This document shows, in pieces, positions 32,073 through 41,082 of a DNA stretch of 64,000 bases. A model generated the notes under the pieces. It did no database searches and was not told where the DNA came from. It saw only the letters and a program-made list of their open reading frames with translations. The translations under genes were made by a program, and so were the position numbers. How positions within the stretch are numbered: the first letter of the stretch is position 1; every line of letters starts with the position of its first letter. The DNA comes from JAJXWB01 sp036796555 (GTDB taxonomy: Bacteria > Pseudomonadota > Alphaproteobacteria > Rhizobiales > Beijerinckiaceae): contig DAIRCS010000001.1 of NCBI GenBank assembly GCA_036796555.1, positions 52,521 through 116,520 on the forward strand, read 5' to 3'.

Positions 32073-33050
32073 TCAGCTCTTGTCGTCCTCCGCCGCAACG
32101 GTCGCCCGCGCGCGCAGGAGCGCGATCTGCGTATCGTCTCGTCGCCGTTCCATCTGCTCCATCGGCGTCTTCGCGTAAGCCGCGTCGGCCTGGCCGATAA
32201 TCAGTTCCGCGACGGATTCGTCGTATTCCATCGGCGAAGGATTGCTCCAGGTTAACTTCAGGCCGGGACCGAACTGCTTGAAGTAGCCTCGGAATCCAGT
32301 GGGGCCGCCGCCCATGTGGAAGGAGCTGAACGGCCCGTTGGCGGCCCAGCGCAGCCCGATCGAATTGGTGACGATATCGTCGAGTTCCTCGATGGTGACG
32401 ACGCCTTCCTGCACCAGATAGCAGGACTCGCGCATGATCACGCCCTGCAGCCTGTTGGCGACGAAGCCGCGAATCTCTTTCCGCAGCACGCGCGCGACCT
32501 TGCCGAGCACCTCGTAAAAGGCGACGGCGTCGGCGGTCGCCGCCGGCGAGGTGCGCTCTCCTGGAACCACCTCGACCAGCGGGATCAGATGCGGCGGATT
32601 GAAGGGATGGCCGACAAGGAGACGGCTCGCATCCTTCATCAGCTTGCCCTGCTCGGTCGCGGGCCGCGCCGAACTCGACGACAATAGCAACGCATGCCTC
32701 GGCGCGGCCGCCTCGACGCGCGCCCATAGCTCCTGCTTCCACTCCGTGCGTTCGGGTCCGTTCTCCTGCACCAGATCGGCTCCGGCCACCGCGCGTTCCA
32801 GATGCGGTTCGAACCTCAGGTTCTTCTCGAGGTCCTGATGCGGCAGGCCGAGCGCCTGCAGGGTCGGCGCGATCTTGCGCAGCATGTCCGTCAGCCGCGC
32901 CTCGATGTCCGGTTGCGGATCGTTGACCACCACGTTGAGACCGTGGGCGAGAAACAGCGCCGTCCAGGATCCGCCGATCACGCCGGCGCCGATCACGCAG
33001 GTATTTCGATAACGCTCCAGAATGGGTGTCTGGCCGCTCGATGACGTCAT
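32073..33050 (-). CDS. 3-hydroxyacyl-CoA dehydrogenase family protein (carnitine dehydrogenase-like)
   Basis: A 325-residue NAD-dependent dehydrogenase. The nucleotide-binding motif is TCVIGAGVIGGSWTALFLAHG near residue 17. VVAGADLVQENGPERTEWKQEL and the catalytic region SSSARPATEQ...LLVGHPFNPPHLIPLVEVV contain the family's Ser, His and Asn. RGFVANRLQGVIMRESCYLV opens the C-terminal helical domain. This arrangement resembles L-carnitine dehydrogenase and lambda-crystallin-like proteins more than fatty-acid HBDH. The ATG at 33050 gives the standard length. It pairs with the CoA transferase downstream. The hydroxy substrate is not certain. Confidence 0.87.
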   Translation of the reverse strand: MTSSSGQTPILERYRNTCVIGAGVIGGSWTALFLAHGLNVVVNDPQPDIEARLTDMLRKIAPTLQALGLPHQDLEKNLRFEPHLERAVAGADLVQENGPERTEWKQELWARVEAAAPRHALLLSSSSARPATEQGKLMKDASRLLVGHPFNPPHLIPLVEVVPGERTSPAATADAVAFYEVLGKVARVLRKEIRGFVANRLQGVIMRESCYLVQEGVVTIEELDDIVTNSIGLRWAANGPFSSFHMGGGPTGFRGYFKQFGPGLKLTWSNPSPMEYDESVAELIIGQADAAYAKTPMEQMERRRDDTQIALLRARATVAAEDDKS

Positions 33051-33625
33051 AGCGTTCCCTCTTTCGACAGTCTTGTGAGTTTCCGCTTGTCTTGCCTGCT
33101 CGAAGCGCCGCCGCGCTTGTCGCCGGAGCCTCGCGCGCCCGAAGATCGATCGGCGCCGACGTGACAGGATGAAGCTCCGGCGCGGGCCAAGCCATCCGTA
33201 TGTCTCATGATATGGCGATTTCCGCGGGCGAGCCCACACCACGCGGACCGATCAAGGCCTCAACTGCGCCAGTCTCCCCGTATCGTGTCGCCTGACGCTT
33301 CGCTTTCCGCAACGCCAATCCGCGTCTGAGAAGAGCAACGTCCAGTGCGCTATTTTCAATGAGCGTAGCAGGCTCGGGGCGCGCGGAAAGGTGAGAATAG
33401 GACACTCGTCAGGTTAGTTTGCAACGCTCTGCAAGAGCCAGACAACGCGACGAAGATCGATCGCTCAAGGCGCGTCCGCGCGCCTCGCCGACGTCCGCGA
33501 CGCGGCCGCTCATGCGCGAACCGCGTGTTCGATACGATCGATCAAATTCCTCTGGCTTGATTGGCTTGAGCGTGTTGGATCGACGTCGGCGTCGCAAGCG
33601 CGCAGGCCTGACGGCAGTGCAAGCT
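33051..33625. other. non-coding stretch where kdpE would be expected
   Basis: 575 bases between kdpD and the dehydrogenase gene. A kdpE response-regulator gene normally overlaps or follows kdpD, but no receiver or winged-helix sequence is visible on either strand. A GTG-started 66-codon frame (33205-33405, minus) has no recognisable features. No clear terminator hairpin with a T tract was found. Confidence 0.55.
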
Positions 33626-36340
33626 TCAGGCAGCGCCGGATTTTGGGTTCGACGGCGACGGGAGTTCGCCGCCTGGCGATCCGCCTGCCGGCAGGCGAAC
33701 GACGATCCGCGTTCCGCGCCGGCGGACCGCCGGGCTCTGCGCGATGATCGCGCCGCCCATCGCTTCGACAAGGCCCTTGCAGATCGACAGACCAAGCCCG
33801 GTGCCGGCCTTGCGCCCGTCCGTCTTCCCGCCGCGGTAGAATTTTTCGAACATGCGCTCGAGATCGGCGGGCTTCACTCCCGGTCCCTCGTCCGTGACGC
33901 TGACGAGGACTTCGTCGCCATCCCGGCGGGCATGGACCGCGGTCTCGCCGTCGCCGCCGTATTTTTGCGCATTGTCGAGCAGGTTGAAAAAGACCTGCTC
34001 CAGCAGGCGCGCATCGCCGCGCACGGGAGGCAGGCCGGGCGCCACGCTCGCCCGGATCGCGGCCTTCGGGAAAGCTTTGCGGCAGCGCTCTATCGCAGAA
34101 TGCAGGGCCTCTCCGACATCGACCCAGTCGCGCCGTATCCTGAGCCCGCCGGCCTCGATCCGGGACATGTCCAGAAGGTTCGAAACGAACCGCGACAAAC
34201 GCCCCGTCTCCTCCTCTATGGAGGCGAGCAGGTCCGCACGGTCGGCCGCGCTCATCCTGTCGCCGAGATCGCGCAGCGTGGATGCGGCGCCGGCGATCGA
34301 AGCGAGCGGGGTGCGCAGGTCGTGCGACAGCGACGTGAGCAGCGCGTCGCGAACTTTCTCGTTCTCCAGCAAGGATGCGGCGTGGACGGCGTCGCGGGAA
34401 AGAACGGCGCGGTCGAGCGCGATCGCCGTCTGGTCCAGAATGGCGGCGACCGCGCGTTCGTCCTGCGGCGACATCGGCTCTGTGCGCGCCAGAGGTTCGA
34501 AACCGCAGACGGCGACAGCGCCGCGCGCTGTCAGGAGCGGCCGGAACTGGAAACGGACGCGCGGCAGCGTATCCGTCGCCCAGCCGGCCGGTTCTGTCTT
34601 CTCCAGGGCCCAGCGCGCCGCGCTCCGTTCGGCGGCGTCGAGCTGAATGTCGGGCGGCCATGCGGCGTAGGGCCTGAGCTCGTCGCCCTCCGGCATCAGC
34701 AGGACGACCGGCCGGCCGAGCATCCCATGCAGATGCGCCGCCGCCGCCCACAGCACTTCGTCCGCGCCGGCTGCGCCGGTCACCTTGCGGCCGAATTCGT
34801 AAAGCGACTGGGTGACCGCGGCGTTCTTGGCGACGCCCGCGCTCTGGTCGCGGATGCGGCCCGCGAGCGAGCCGGTCAGGACAGCGACCGCGAGGAAGAT
34901 CAGCAGGGCGAACAATTCGTGCGGTTCGGCGACCGTGAATGTGCGCACAGGCTCGATGAAGAAGAAATTGTAGGCGAGAAACGAGAGCACGGAGGCGACG
35001 ACCGCAGCGCGCGCGCCGCGCCATACGGCGCAGAACAGCACTGCGGCGAGAAAAATCATGGAGACGTTGGGCAGTCGCAGGAAATGCGCCAGCGCCCGCC
35101 CGATCCCGACTGCGCAGCCGACGGCGAGTCCGGCGCCGAGGATCTCGCTCCAGAGTCCTTCCGTCGGCATGATGCGCGCAAGCGGCGCGCGCGGCGGGAC
35201 GCCGGGTTCGTCCGCATCCACGATATGAAGTTCGACGCCGCGCGCGCGCCGCATCAGCGCGTCGGCGAAGGAGCGCCGCCAGGGCGGTCGCCACGGATTG
35301 CGGCGCCCTTTGCCGACGATGATCTGCGTGACGTTCTCGCGTCGCGCGAGCTTCAGCGTCTGCTCGACCGGATCCGTCGCCGAAAGCCGGTAAGTCTGCC
35401 CGCCCAGGCGCTCGGCCAGCGCCAACGCATCGGCGAGGCGCGCAGTCTTCGCCGCGCCCGGCGCCGCGCCCGGGCCCTCCATGTGCGCGACGAGCCATTC
35501 GGCGTTGAGGCCGGTCGCCAGATGGCTGGTGCGCCGGATCACGCGCTCCGCGGCGGCGTCGGAATCGATGCAGGCGAGCAGGCGTTCCGACGATCCCCAC
35601 GGACCCTCGATCGCCTTGCGCTTGAGGTAGTCGACCATCTGGTCGTCCACCCGGTCCGCCGTGCGCCGCAGCGCCAACTCGCGCAGCGCCGTCAGATTGC
35701 CCGGGGTGAAAAAACGCTCCGTCGCCCGCCGCGCGGTCTCTGGCACGTAGACCTTCCCGTCGCGCAGGCGCTGGATCAATTCGTCCGGCGTGATGTCCAC
35801 GAGCACGACGTCGTTTGCGTCGCGGATCACCTTGTCCGGCACGGTCTCGCGCACGACGACGCCGGTGATGTGCGCGACGACGTCGGCCAGGCTTTCGACG
35901 TGCTGGATGTTGAGCGCCGTCCAGACGTCGACGCCGGCGTCGAGCAGCTCCTCCACGTCCTGCCAGCGCTTCGGGTGCCGGCTGTCCGGCGCATTGGTGT
36001 GCGCGAGTTCGTCCAGAACCAGCAGCTTCGGCTTTCGGGCGAGCGCCGCGTCTATGTCGAATTCCTCGATCGTGCGGCCGCGGTATTCCGCCGAACGGCG
36101 CGGGAGAACGTCGAGGCCCTCGACGAGCGCGCTGGTCTCGGCCCTGCCGTGGGTCTCGACCAGTCCGATCACGACGTCGACGCCCTCGTCTCTCAGGCGG
36201 CGGGCGTTCTGCAGCATCGCATAAGTCTTGCCGACGCCGGGGGCCGCGCCGAGAAACACCTTCAAGCGGCCGCGGCTCTCCCGTCGGGTCTGCGCGAGCA
36301 GCGCGTCAGGATCGGGGCGTCTGTCGTCGCGCCGCGCCAT
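33626..36340 (-). CDS. kdpD: osmosensitive K+ channel sensor histidine kinase KdpD
   Basis: A full-length 904-residue sensor kinase. The N-terminal KdpD domain has the P-loop FLGAAPGVGKTYAMLQNARR and LVLDELAHTNAPDSRHPKRW. A universal-stress-like domain (ARRENVTQIIVGKGRRNPWR) is followed by four closely spaced membrane helices (about residues 395-500) and a GAF-like segment. The kinase core has the phospho-accepting His at about residue 673 (LTSLSHDLRTPLASIAGAAS), N-box QVFFNLLDNAQKYGGD, and G-boxes DEGPGVKP and GTGLGLSICKGLVEAMGG. It follows kdpC by nine bases with a strong AGGAGGAAGG site. Its usual partner KdpE is not encoded next to it. Confidence 0.95.
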   Translation of the reverse strand: MARRDDRRPDPDALLAQTRRESRGRLKVFLGAAPGVGKTYAMLQNARRLRDEGVDVVIGLVETHGRAETSALVEGLDVLPRRSAEYRGRTIEEFDIDAALARKPKLLVLDELAHTNAPDSRHPKRWQDVEELLDAGVDVWTALNIQHVESLADVVAHITGVVVRETVPDKVIRDANDVVLVDITPDELIQRLRDGKVYVPETARRATERFFTPGNLTALRELALRRTADRVDDQMVDYLKRKAIEGPWGSSERLLACIDSDAAAERVIRRTSHLATGLNAEWLVAHMEGPGAAPGAAKTARLADALALAERLGGQTYRLSATDPVEQTLKLARRENVTQIIVGKGRRNPWRPPWRRSFADALMRRARGVELHIVDADEPGVPPRAPLARIMPTEGLWSEILGAGLAVGCAVGIGRALAHFLRLPNVSMIFLAAVLFCAVWRGARAAVVASVLSFLAYNFFFIEPVRTFTVAEPHELFALLIFLAVAVLTGSLAGRIRDQSAGVAKNAAVTQSLYEFGRKVTGAAGADEVLWAAAAHLHGMLGRPVVLLMPEGDELRPYAAWPPDIQLDAAERSAARWALEKTEPAGWATDTLPRVRFQFRPLLTARGAVAVCGFEPLARTEPMSPQDERAVAAILDQTAIALDRAVLSRDAVHAASLLENEKVRDALLTSLSHDLRTPLASIAGAASTLRDLGDRMSAADRADLLASIEEETGRLSRFVSNLLDMSRIEAGGLRIRRDWVDVGEALHSAIERCRKAFPKAAIRASVAPGLPPVRGDARLLEQVFFNLLDNAQKYGGDGETAVHARRDGDEVLVSVTDEGPGVKPADLERMFEKFYRGGKTDGRKAGTGLGLSICKGLVEAMGGAIIAQSPAVRRRGTRIVVRLPAGGSPGGELPSPSNPKSGAA

Positions 36341-36349
36341 CCTTCCTCC

Positions 36350-36955
36350 TCAACCGGATCCAAGTCGGTCGAGCGCAAGATTGAGTTTCAGGACATTGAC
36401 GCGCGGCTCGCCGAGGAAGCCGAGCAGCGGCTGCTCGGTCTCGCGCGCGACCAGATCCCGCACGCTTGATTCCGTCAGCCCGCGCGCCTTCGCCACCCCC
36501 GCGGCTTGCGCCAGCGCGGTCTGGGGCGACACGTGAGGATCGAGGCCCGAGGCCGACGTCGTCAACGCGTCGCCGGGGATCGCGCCCGCGCCGACTTTCT
36601 TGCGCCAGGCGTCGGCGTCGCTTTTCACGCGGTCGATCAGCTTCTGCGAGGTCGGGCCGAGATTGGCGCCGGACGAGTTGGCGGCGTTGTAGGGCGCATC
36701 CACGGTCTTGGCCGCATCCGCCGGATCGGGCGCGCTCGTCGCGGACGGGCGGCCGTGGAAATAGCGCTCGGAGACGAAGTTCTGGCCGACGAGCGCGGAG
36801 CCGATCACGGCGCCGTTGCGCTCCACGAGGCTGCCGTTGGCGCGCCCCGCAAAGGCGACCTGCGCGACGCCCGTCGCCGCCAGCGGATAGGCGAGGCCCG
36901 TGACGGCGGTCAAAAGCAGAAGGAGGATGAGAGCGGGTCTGAAATGCTGCAGCAT
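36350..36955 (-). CDS. kdpC: K+-transporting ATPase subunit KdpC
   Basis: A 201-residue KdpC, the single-span subunit needed to assemble the KdpFABC pump. It has the N-terminal membrane helix PALILLLLLTAVTGLAYPLA, then NGAVIGSALVGQNFVSERYFHGRPSA and the conserved NLGPTSQKLIDRV and SGLDPHVSPQTALAQAAGVA segments; it ends VNVLKLNLALDRL. An open frame upstream in the same phase continues through the kdpB region but is a shadow; ATG at 36955 is the true start, eight bases after the kdpB stop. It looks intact. Confidence 0.95.
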   Translation of the reverse strand: MLQHFRPALILLLLLTAVTGLAYPLAATGVAQVAFAGRANGSLVERNGAVIGSALVGQNFVSERYFHGRPSATSAPDPADAAKTVDAPYNAANSSGANLGPTSQKLIDRVKSDADAWRKKVGAGAIPGDALTTSASGLDPHVSPQTALAQAAGVAKARGLTESSVRDLVARETEQPLLGFLGEPRVNVLKLNLALDRLGSG

Positions 36956-36963
36956 GGCTTTTC

Positions 36964-39018
36964 TCACGCAAGATGGAGGGCGGCGACGATCATGTCGATC
37001 GCCTTGATGCCGATGAACGGCAGGAGAAGGCCGCCCACGCCGTAGACGAGCAGGTTGCGGCGCAGCAGCGCCGCCGCGCCTGTCGGGCGGTAGGCGACGC
37101 CCTTCAGCGCCAGCGGAATCAGCGCGACGATGATCAGCGCGTTGAAGATCACCGCCGACAGGATAGCCGATTGCGGCGAGGCGAGCCTCATGACGTTGAG
37201 GGCGCCGAGCTGCGGATATGTGGCGACGAACAGCGCCGGCAGGATGGCGAAATATTTCGCGACGTCGTTGGCGATGGAAAAGGTCGTCAGCGACCCGCGC
37301 GTCATCAGTATTTGCTTGCCGATCCCCACGATCTCGATCAGCTTGGTCGGATTGGAGTCGAGATCGACCATGTTGCCCGCCTCGCGCGCGGCCTGGGCGC
37401 CGGTCTGCATGGCGACGCCGACGTCCGCCTGCGCCAGCGCCGGCGCGTCGTTGGCGCCGTCGCCGCACATGGCGACGAGGCGGCCGCCCGTCTGCTGCTT
37501 GCGGATATAGGTCAGCTTGTCTTCCGGCGTCGCCTCTGCGATGAAATCGTCGACGCCGGCTTCCGATGCGATCGCCGCCGCGGTGACGGGATTGTCGCCG
37601 GTCACCATGACCGTGCGAATGCCCATGGCGCGCAGCGCGGCGAAACGGTCCTTGATGTCCGGCTTCACGACGTCCTTGAGATGCACGACGCCGAGAATGC
37701 GGCCGTTCTCGGAAACGCCGAGCGGGGTTCCGCCGGAGGTGGCGACCTTGTCGACGGCGCGGCGGAATTCCGGCGGCGTCTGTTCGATGGCGAGGCCGAC
37801 GTGGCGCAGCATCGAATCGATCGCGCCCTTGCGGATCGAGCGTCCGGGCGCGTCGACGCCCGAAATGCGCGTCTGCGCGGTGAACGGGACGATCTGCGGC
37901 GCCGCGCCGCCGAAATCGGGCTCCGTCACCCCGAAGTCGCTTTTGGCCAGGGCGACGATGGAGCGGCCCTCCGGCGTCTCGTCGGCGAGGCTCGCGGCGA
38001 GCGCGGCCGCCGCCAACTCTTCCTCGCGGGTTTCGGCGACCGGCAAAAATTCGGTCGCCATCCGGTTGCCGAATGTAATTGTGCCGGTCTTGTCGAGCAG
38101 CAGCGTGTCGACATCGCCCGCCGCCTCGACGGCGCGCCCCGAGGTGGCGATCACGTTGAAACGGATCAGCCGGTCCATGCCGGCTATGCCGATGGCGGAG
38201 AGAAGGCCGCCGATGGTGGTCGGGATGAGCATCACGAGCAGCGCGACCAGCACCACGACCGAGACGACCGTGCCGGAATAGCCGGCGAGTCCCCAGAGCG
38301 TGACGACCGCGATCAGGAAGATCAGGGTCATGCCCGCAAGCAGAATCGACAGGGCAAGTTCGTTCGGCGTCTTCTGCCGCTCCGCGCCTTCCACCAGCGC
38401 GATCATGCGGTCGATGAAGGTGGAGCCCGGCGCCGCCGTGACGCGCACCTTGATCCAGTCCGACAGCACCGTCGTGCCGCCCGTGACGGCGGAGCGGTCG
38501 CCGCCGGCCTCGCGGATGACGGGCGCGGATTCGCCGGTGATCGCGGATTCGTTGACCGTGGCGATGCCCTCGACGATCTCGCCGTCGCAGGGAATGACCT
38601 CGTTCGCTTCGACCAGCACGGCGTCGCCGATACGCAGGTCGAGAGCGTTTACGCCCTCGAATATGTCGCCGAGCGATTTTGGATCGAGCAGCCGCTTGGC
38701 GCGCGTGTCGCCGCGCGTCGACCGCAGGCTCGCCGCCTAGGCCTTGCCGCGCCCTTCGGCGACAGCTTCCGCGAACGTGGCGAACAGCACGGTGAACCAC
38801 AGCCAGACGGCGATCTGGCCGGAGAAGGACGGATCGCCGCCGCCGCCGCGCCATTCCTTAAGCCCCAGAACGGTGACGAGCGCGGCGACGACCTCCGTGA
38901 CGAAGATCACCGGATTGTGCGCCAGATGACGTGGATCGAGCTTGCGGAAGGCGTCGAGGGCGGCAGCCGCGACGATCTTGCCGTCGAAGATATGCGGCGA
39001 CGCTGCTCTCGTGGACAT
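36964..39018 (-). pseudogene. kdpB: K+-transporting P-type ATPase subunit KdpB, interrupted by an in-frame amber codon
   Basis: Read through its internal stop, this is a 684-residue KdpB, exactly the family length. The N-terminal piece (93 residues, from ATG at 39018) ends TFAEAVAEGRGKA and is followed by TAG at 38739-38737. The frame then continues without shift as AASLRSTRGDTRAKRLL and the complete pump: GDAVLVEANEVIPCDG, the actuator TGES, the phosphorylation site LLDKTGTITFGN (Asp near residue 309) and the hinge GDGANDAPALAQADVG. Other KdpB proteins have Gln at this place, so one CAG to TAG change explains it. Either the pump is inactive, the codon is suppressed, or it is an assembly error. 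Neighbouring kdp genes are intact. Confidence 0.85.
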
Positions 39019-39029
39019 GGAAAAGCTCC

Positions 39030-40739
39030 TCAGAATGTCTTGCCGGCGAGCATCAGCACATGCTCGACGATGGGCCCGAGAGCGAGGGCGGGAAAGAACT
39101 GCAGGCCGCCCAGGATGAGGATGACGCCGACGAGCAGGCCGACGAACAGCAGCCCGTCCGTCGGGAAGGTGCCGGCGGATGTTTCCGCGCGCGTCTTGGC
39201 CGCGAGCGATCCGGCCATGGCCATGACCGGCACGACGTAGCCGAAGCGGCCGAGCGCCATCGCGATCGCCGTGGTCGTGTTGAACCACGGCGTGTTGGCG
39301 TTGAGGCCGGCGAAGGCGGAGCCGTTGTTCCCGGCCGCCGACGAATAGGCGTAGAGGATTTCGCTCAGCCCGTGCGGGCCCGCGTTCGCCAGGCTTGCGA
39401 GCGCCGTCGGCAGCATAGCGGAGACGGCTGAGAAACCGAGGATCGCGAGCGGCAGAATCAGAACCGCGAGCATGGCGAGCTTCATCTCGCGCGCTTCGAT
39501 CTTCTTGCCGAGGAACTCCGGCGTGCGGCCGACCATGAGGCCGGCGATGAAGACCGCGAGCACGGCGAACACGACCATGCCGTAGAGGCCGGATCCGACG
39601 CCGCCGGGCAGAACCTCGCCGAGCTGGATCAGGAACAGCGGGACGAAGCCGCCGAGCGGAGTCAGCGCGTCGTGCATGGCGTTGACAGCGCCGCAGGAGA
39701 GGCCGGTCGTGACCGCGACGAACAGCGCGCTCATCGCCTGGCCGAAGCGGACCTCCTTGCCTTCCATATTGCCGGACGACGGATCGAGCCCGAGCTGCGC
39801 CAGCAGCGGATTGCCCGATGTCTCGGCGCCATAGACGACGAGCACGCCCGCGATGAGCAGCACGCCCATGGCCGCAAGCAACGCGTAGTCCTGCCGCTGC
39901 GCGCCGACCATGCGCCCGAAGGCGATGGGCAGCGCGGTGGACACGACGAGCATCGCCCAGATCGACAGCGCGTTGGACAGCGCGGTCGGATTCTCGAAGG
40001 GATGGGCGGAGTTCGCGTTGAAGAATCCGTCGCCGTTCGTGCCGAGCTGCTTGATCGCCTCCTGGCTGGCCAGCGGCCCGAGCGCGATCGCCTGTTTCGC
40101 TCCTTCGAGCGTCGTCGCGTCGACGGAGCCCGTCAGCGTTTGCGGAACGCCGAGCGCGATCATCGCGACGGCGACGATCAGCGACAGCGGGAGGAACAGA
40201 AAAAGCGTCGCGCGCGTCAGGTCCACCCAGAAATTGCCGAGCGTCGCGGCTTTGGAACGCGCGAGCGCGCGCGTCACCGCGACGGCGAGCGCGACGCCCG
40301 TGGCGGCCGACAGGAAATTGTGCGTCGCAAGCCCGGCCATCTGCGAGAAATGGCTCATGGTCGTCTCACCGGAATAGGCCTGCCAGTTGGTGTTGGTCAG
40401 GAAGCTCACCGCCGTATTGAAGGCGAGATCCGGAGGGACATTGTCGAAACCCTGCGGATTGAAAGGCAGCCACGCCTGCAGCCGCAGGATTGCATAGAGG
40501 CTGGCGAACCCGAGCGCGCTGAAGGCGAGCATGGACCGCGTGTAGGCGGACCAGTTCTGCTCGCGCGTGGGGTCGACGCCCGCCAGCCGGTAGAACCCGT
40601 TCTCGATCGCGCGCAACGGTGCGAAGGGCAACGGCCGCCACTCCCCGAAGAGAGCCGCGATGAGACGTCCCAGCGGCGCGGCCGCCGCGAGAACAAGGGT
40701 AAGGACGAGCGCGATCTGCGCCCAGCCGACGAAGGTCAT
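39030..40739 (-). CDS. kdpA: K+-transporting ATPase subunit KdpA
   Basis: A 569-residue potassium-selective channel-like subunit with about ten membrane helices. The K+ filter-like loops are visible: FLTNTNWQAYSGETTMSHFS, QLGTNGDGFFNANSAHPFEN, the CGAVNAMHDALTPLGG segment and SSAAGNNGSAFAGLNANTP. GRTPEFLGKKIEAREMKLA is a conserved cytoplasmic loop. The gene is intact and lies 11 bases before kdpB. With KdpB, KdpC and KdpF it would form the high-affinity K+ uptake pump of the inner membrane. Confidence 0.96.
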   Translation of the reverse strand: MTFVGWAQIALVLTLVLAAAAPLGRLIAALFGEWRPLPFAPLRAIENGFYRLAGVDPTREQNWSAYTRSMLAFSALGFASLYAILRLQAWLPFNPQGFDNVPPDLAFNTAVSFLTNTNWQAYSGETTMSHFSQMAGLATHNFLSAATGVALAVAVTRALARSKAATLGNFWVDLTRATLFLFLPLSLIVAVAMIALGVPQTLTGSVDATTLEGAKQAIALGPLASQEAIKQLGTNGDGFFNANSAHPFENPTALSNALSIWAMLVVSTALPIAFGRMVGAQRQDYALLAAMGVLLIAGVLVVYGAETSGNPLLAQLGLDPSSGNMEGKEVRFGQAMSALFVAVTTGLSCGAVNAMHDALTPLGGFVPLFLIQLGEVLPGGVGSGLYGMVVFAVLAVFIAGLMVGRTPEFLGKKIEAREMKLAMLAVLILPLAILGFSAVSAMLPTALASLANAGPHGLSEILYAYSSAAGNNGSAFAGLNANTPWFNTTTAIAMALGRFGYVVPVMAMAGSLAAKTRAETSAGTFPTDGLLFVGLLVGVILILGGLQFFPALALGPIVEHVLMLAGKTF

Positions 40740-40752
40740 GGCCTTGCTCCGG

Positions 40753-40839
40753 TCAGAATCGTTCAGGCTTGAGAAGGGCGATGACGAGATAGATCATCAG
40801 CAGGACGGCGACGACGAAGCCGAGGGCGAGGTCGAACAT
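40753..40839 (-). CDS. kdpF: K+-transporting ATPase small subunit KdpF
   Basis: A 28-residue single-span peptide, MFDLALGFVVAVLLMIYLVI followed by ALLKPERF. The hydrophobic helix and the terminal L-x-x-P-E-R-F are the KdpF hallmark, a lipid-like stabiliser of the Kdp complex. It lies 13 bases upstream of kdpA and 8 bases after another tiny membrane-peptide gene. Its size would make it easy to miss in automatic annotation. Confidence 0.9.
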   Translation of the reverse strand: MFDLALGFVVAVLLMIYLVIALLKPERF

Positions 40840-40847
40840 GGCGCGCC

Positions 40848-40931
40848 TCACACTCGTTCGAGCGCGCCGGCGTAGAGCGCCATCAGGCCGATAAGCGCGA
40901 GACCTGCGGCGAGAAAAATCATGTCGTACAT
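40848..40931 (-). CDS. 27-residue membrane peptide upstream of kdpF
   Basis: Reading MYDMIFLAAGLALIGLMALY followed by AGALERV, this is a tiny predicted single-span peptide. It has an excellent ribosome binding site (ACAGGAGGTTGCG before ATG) and the first position in the kdp operon. Similar short peptides ahead of kdpF are known in alphaproteobacteria, to my recollection, but have no assigned function. It may be an extra accessory to the pump or a leader controlling kdpF translation. The short spacing and good translation signals support it being real. Confidence 0.65.
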   Translation of the reverse strand: MYDMIFLAAGLALIGLMALYAGALERV

Positions 40932-40947
40932 CGCAACCTCCTGTGGG
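40932..40947 (-). promoter_or_regulatory. inverted repeat over the first ribosome binding site of the kdp operon
   Basis: On the minus strand CCTCC, five spacer bases (CCACA) and GGAGG form a perfect five-base-pair hairpin, and GGAGG is the Shine-Dalgarno of the 27-codon gene. Folding would block translation of the first kdp gene. It is short and its role is an inference. Confidence 0.35.
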
Positions 40948-41082
40948 GAGGCTCGTCAATTACGTCCGACGCCCATCAGGAAGCGATATGGAAGACGCCG
41001 CGGAGGATAAGGATCCGGTAAAGGCGCTTGATTGAAATGGCGCAGCCGCTCCGCCAGGAATCGCGCGCGCCCGGCGTTGCGC

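Noticed and set aside
33205..33405. A 66-codon GTG-started gene after kdpD
   Set aside because: No good ribosome binding site, no family likeness and no trace of a response-regulator fold.
33419..36469. A 1016-codon plus-strand open frame
   Set aside because: It is the antisense of kdpD; composition is Arg/His/Asp-rich with no domain, as expected for a shadow frame in high-GC DNA.
36350..38854. A single 834-residue protein ending in KdpC
   Set aside because: The first 630 residues are an out-of-phase translation of kdpB; KdpC has its own ATG and normal length at 36955.
36964..39018. Programmed frameshift in kdpB
   Set aside because: The two parts are in the same frame; only a stop codon separates them.
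40932..41082. A seventh fluoride riboswitch before kdp
   Set aside because: A GATGG-like string is present, but neither the aptamer hairpin loop nor the RACTCC partner strand occurs.
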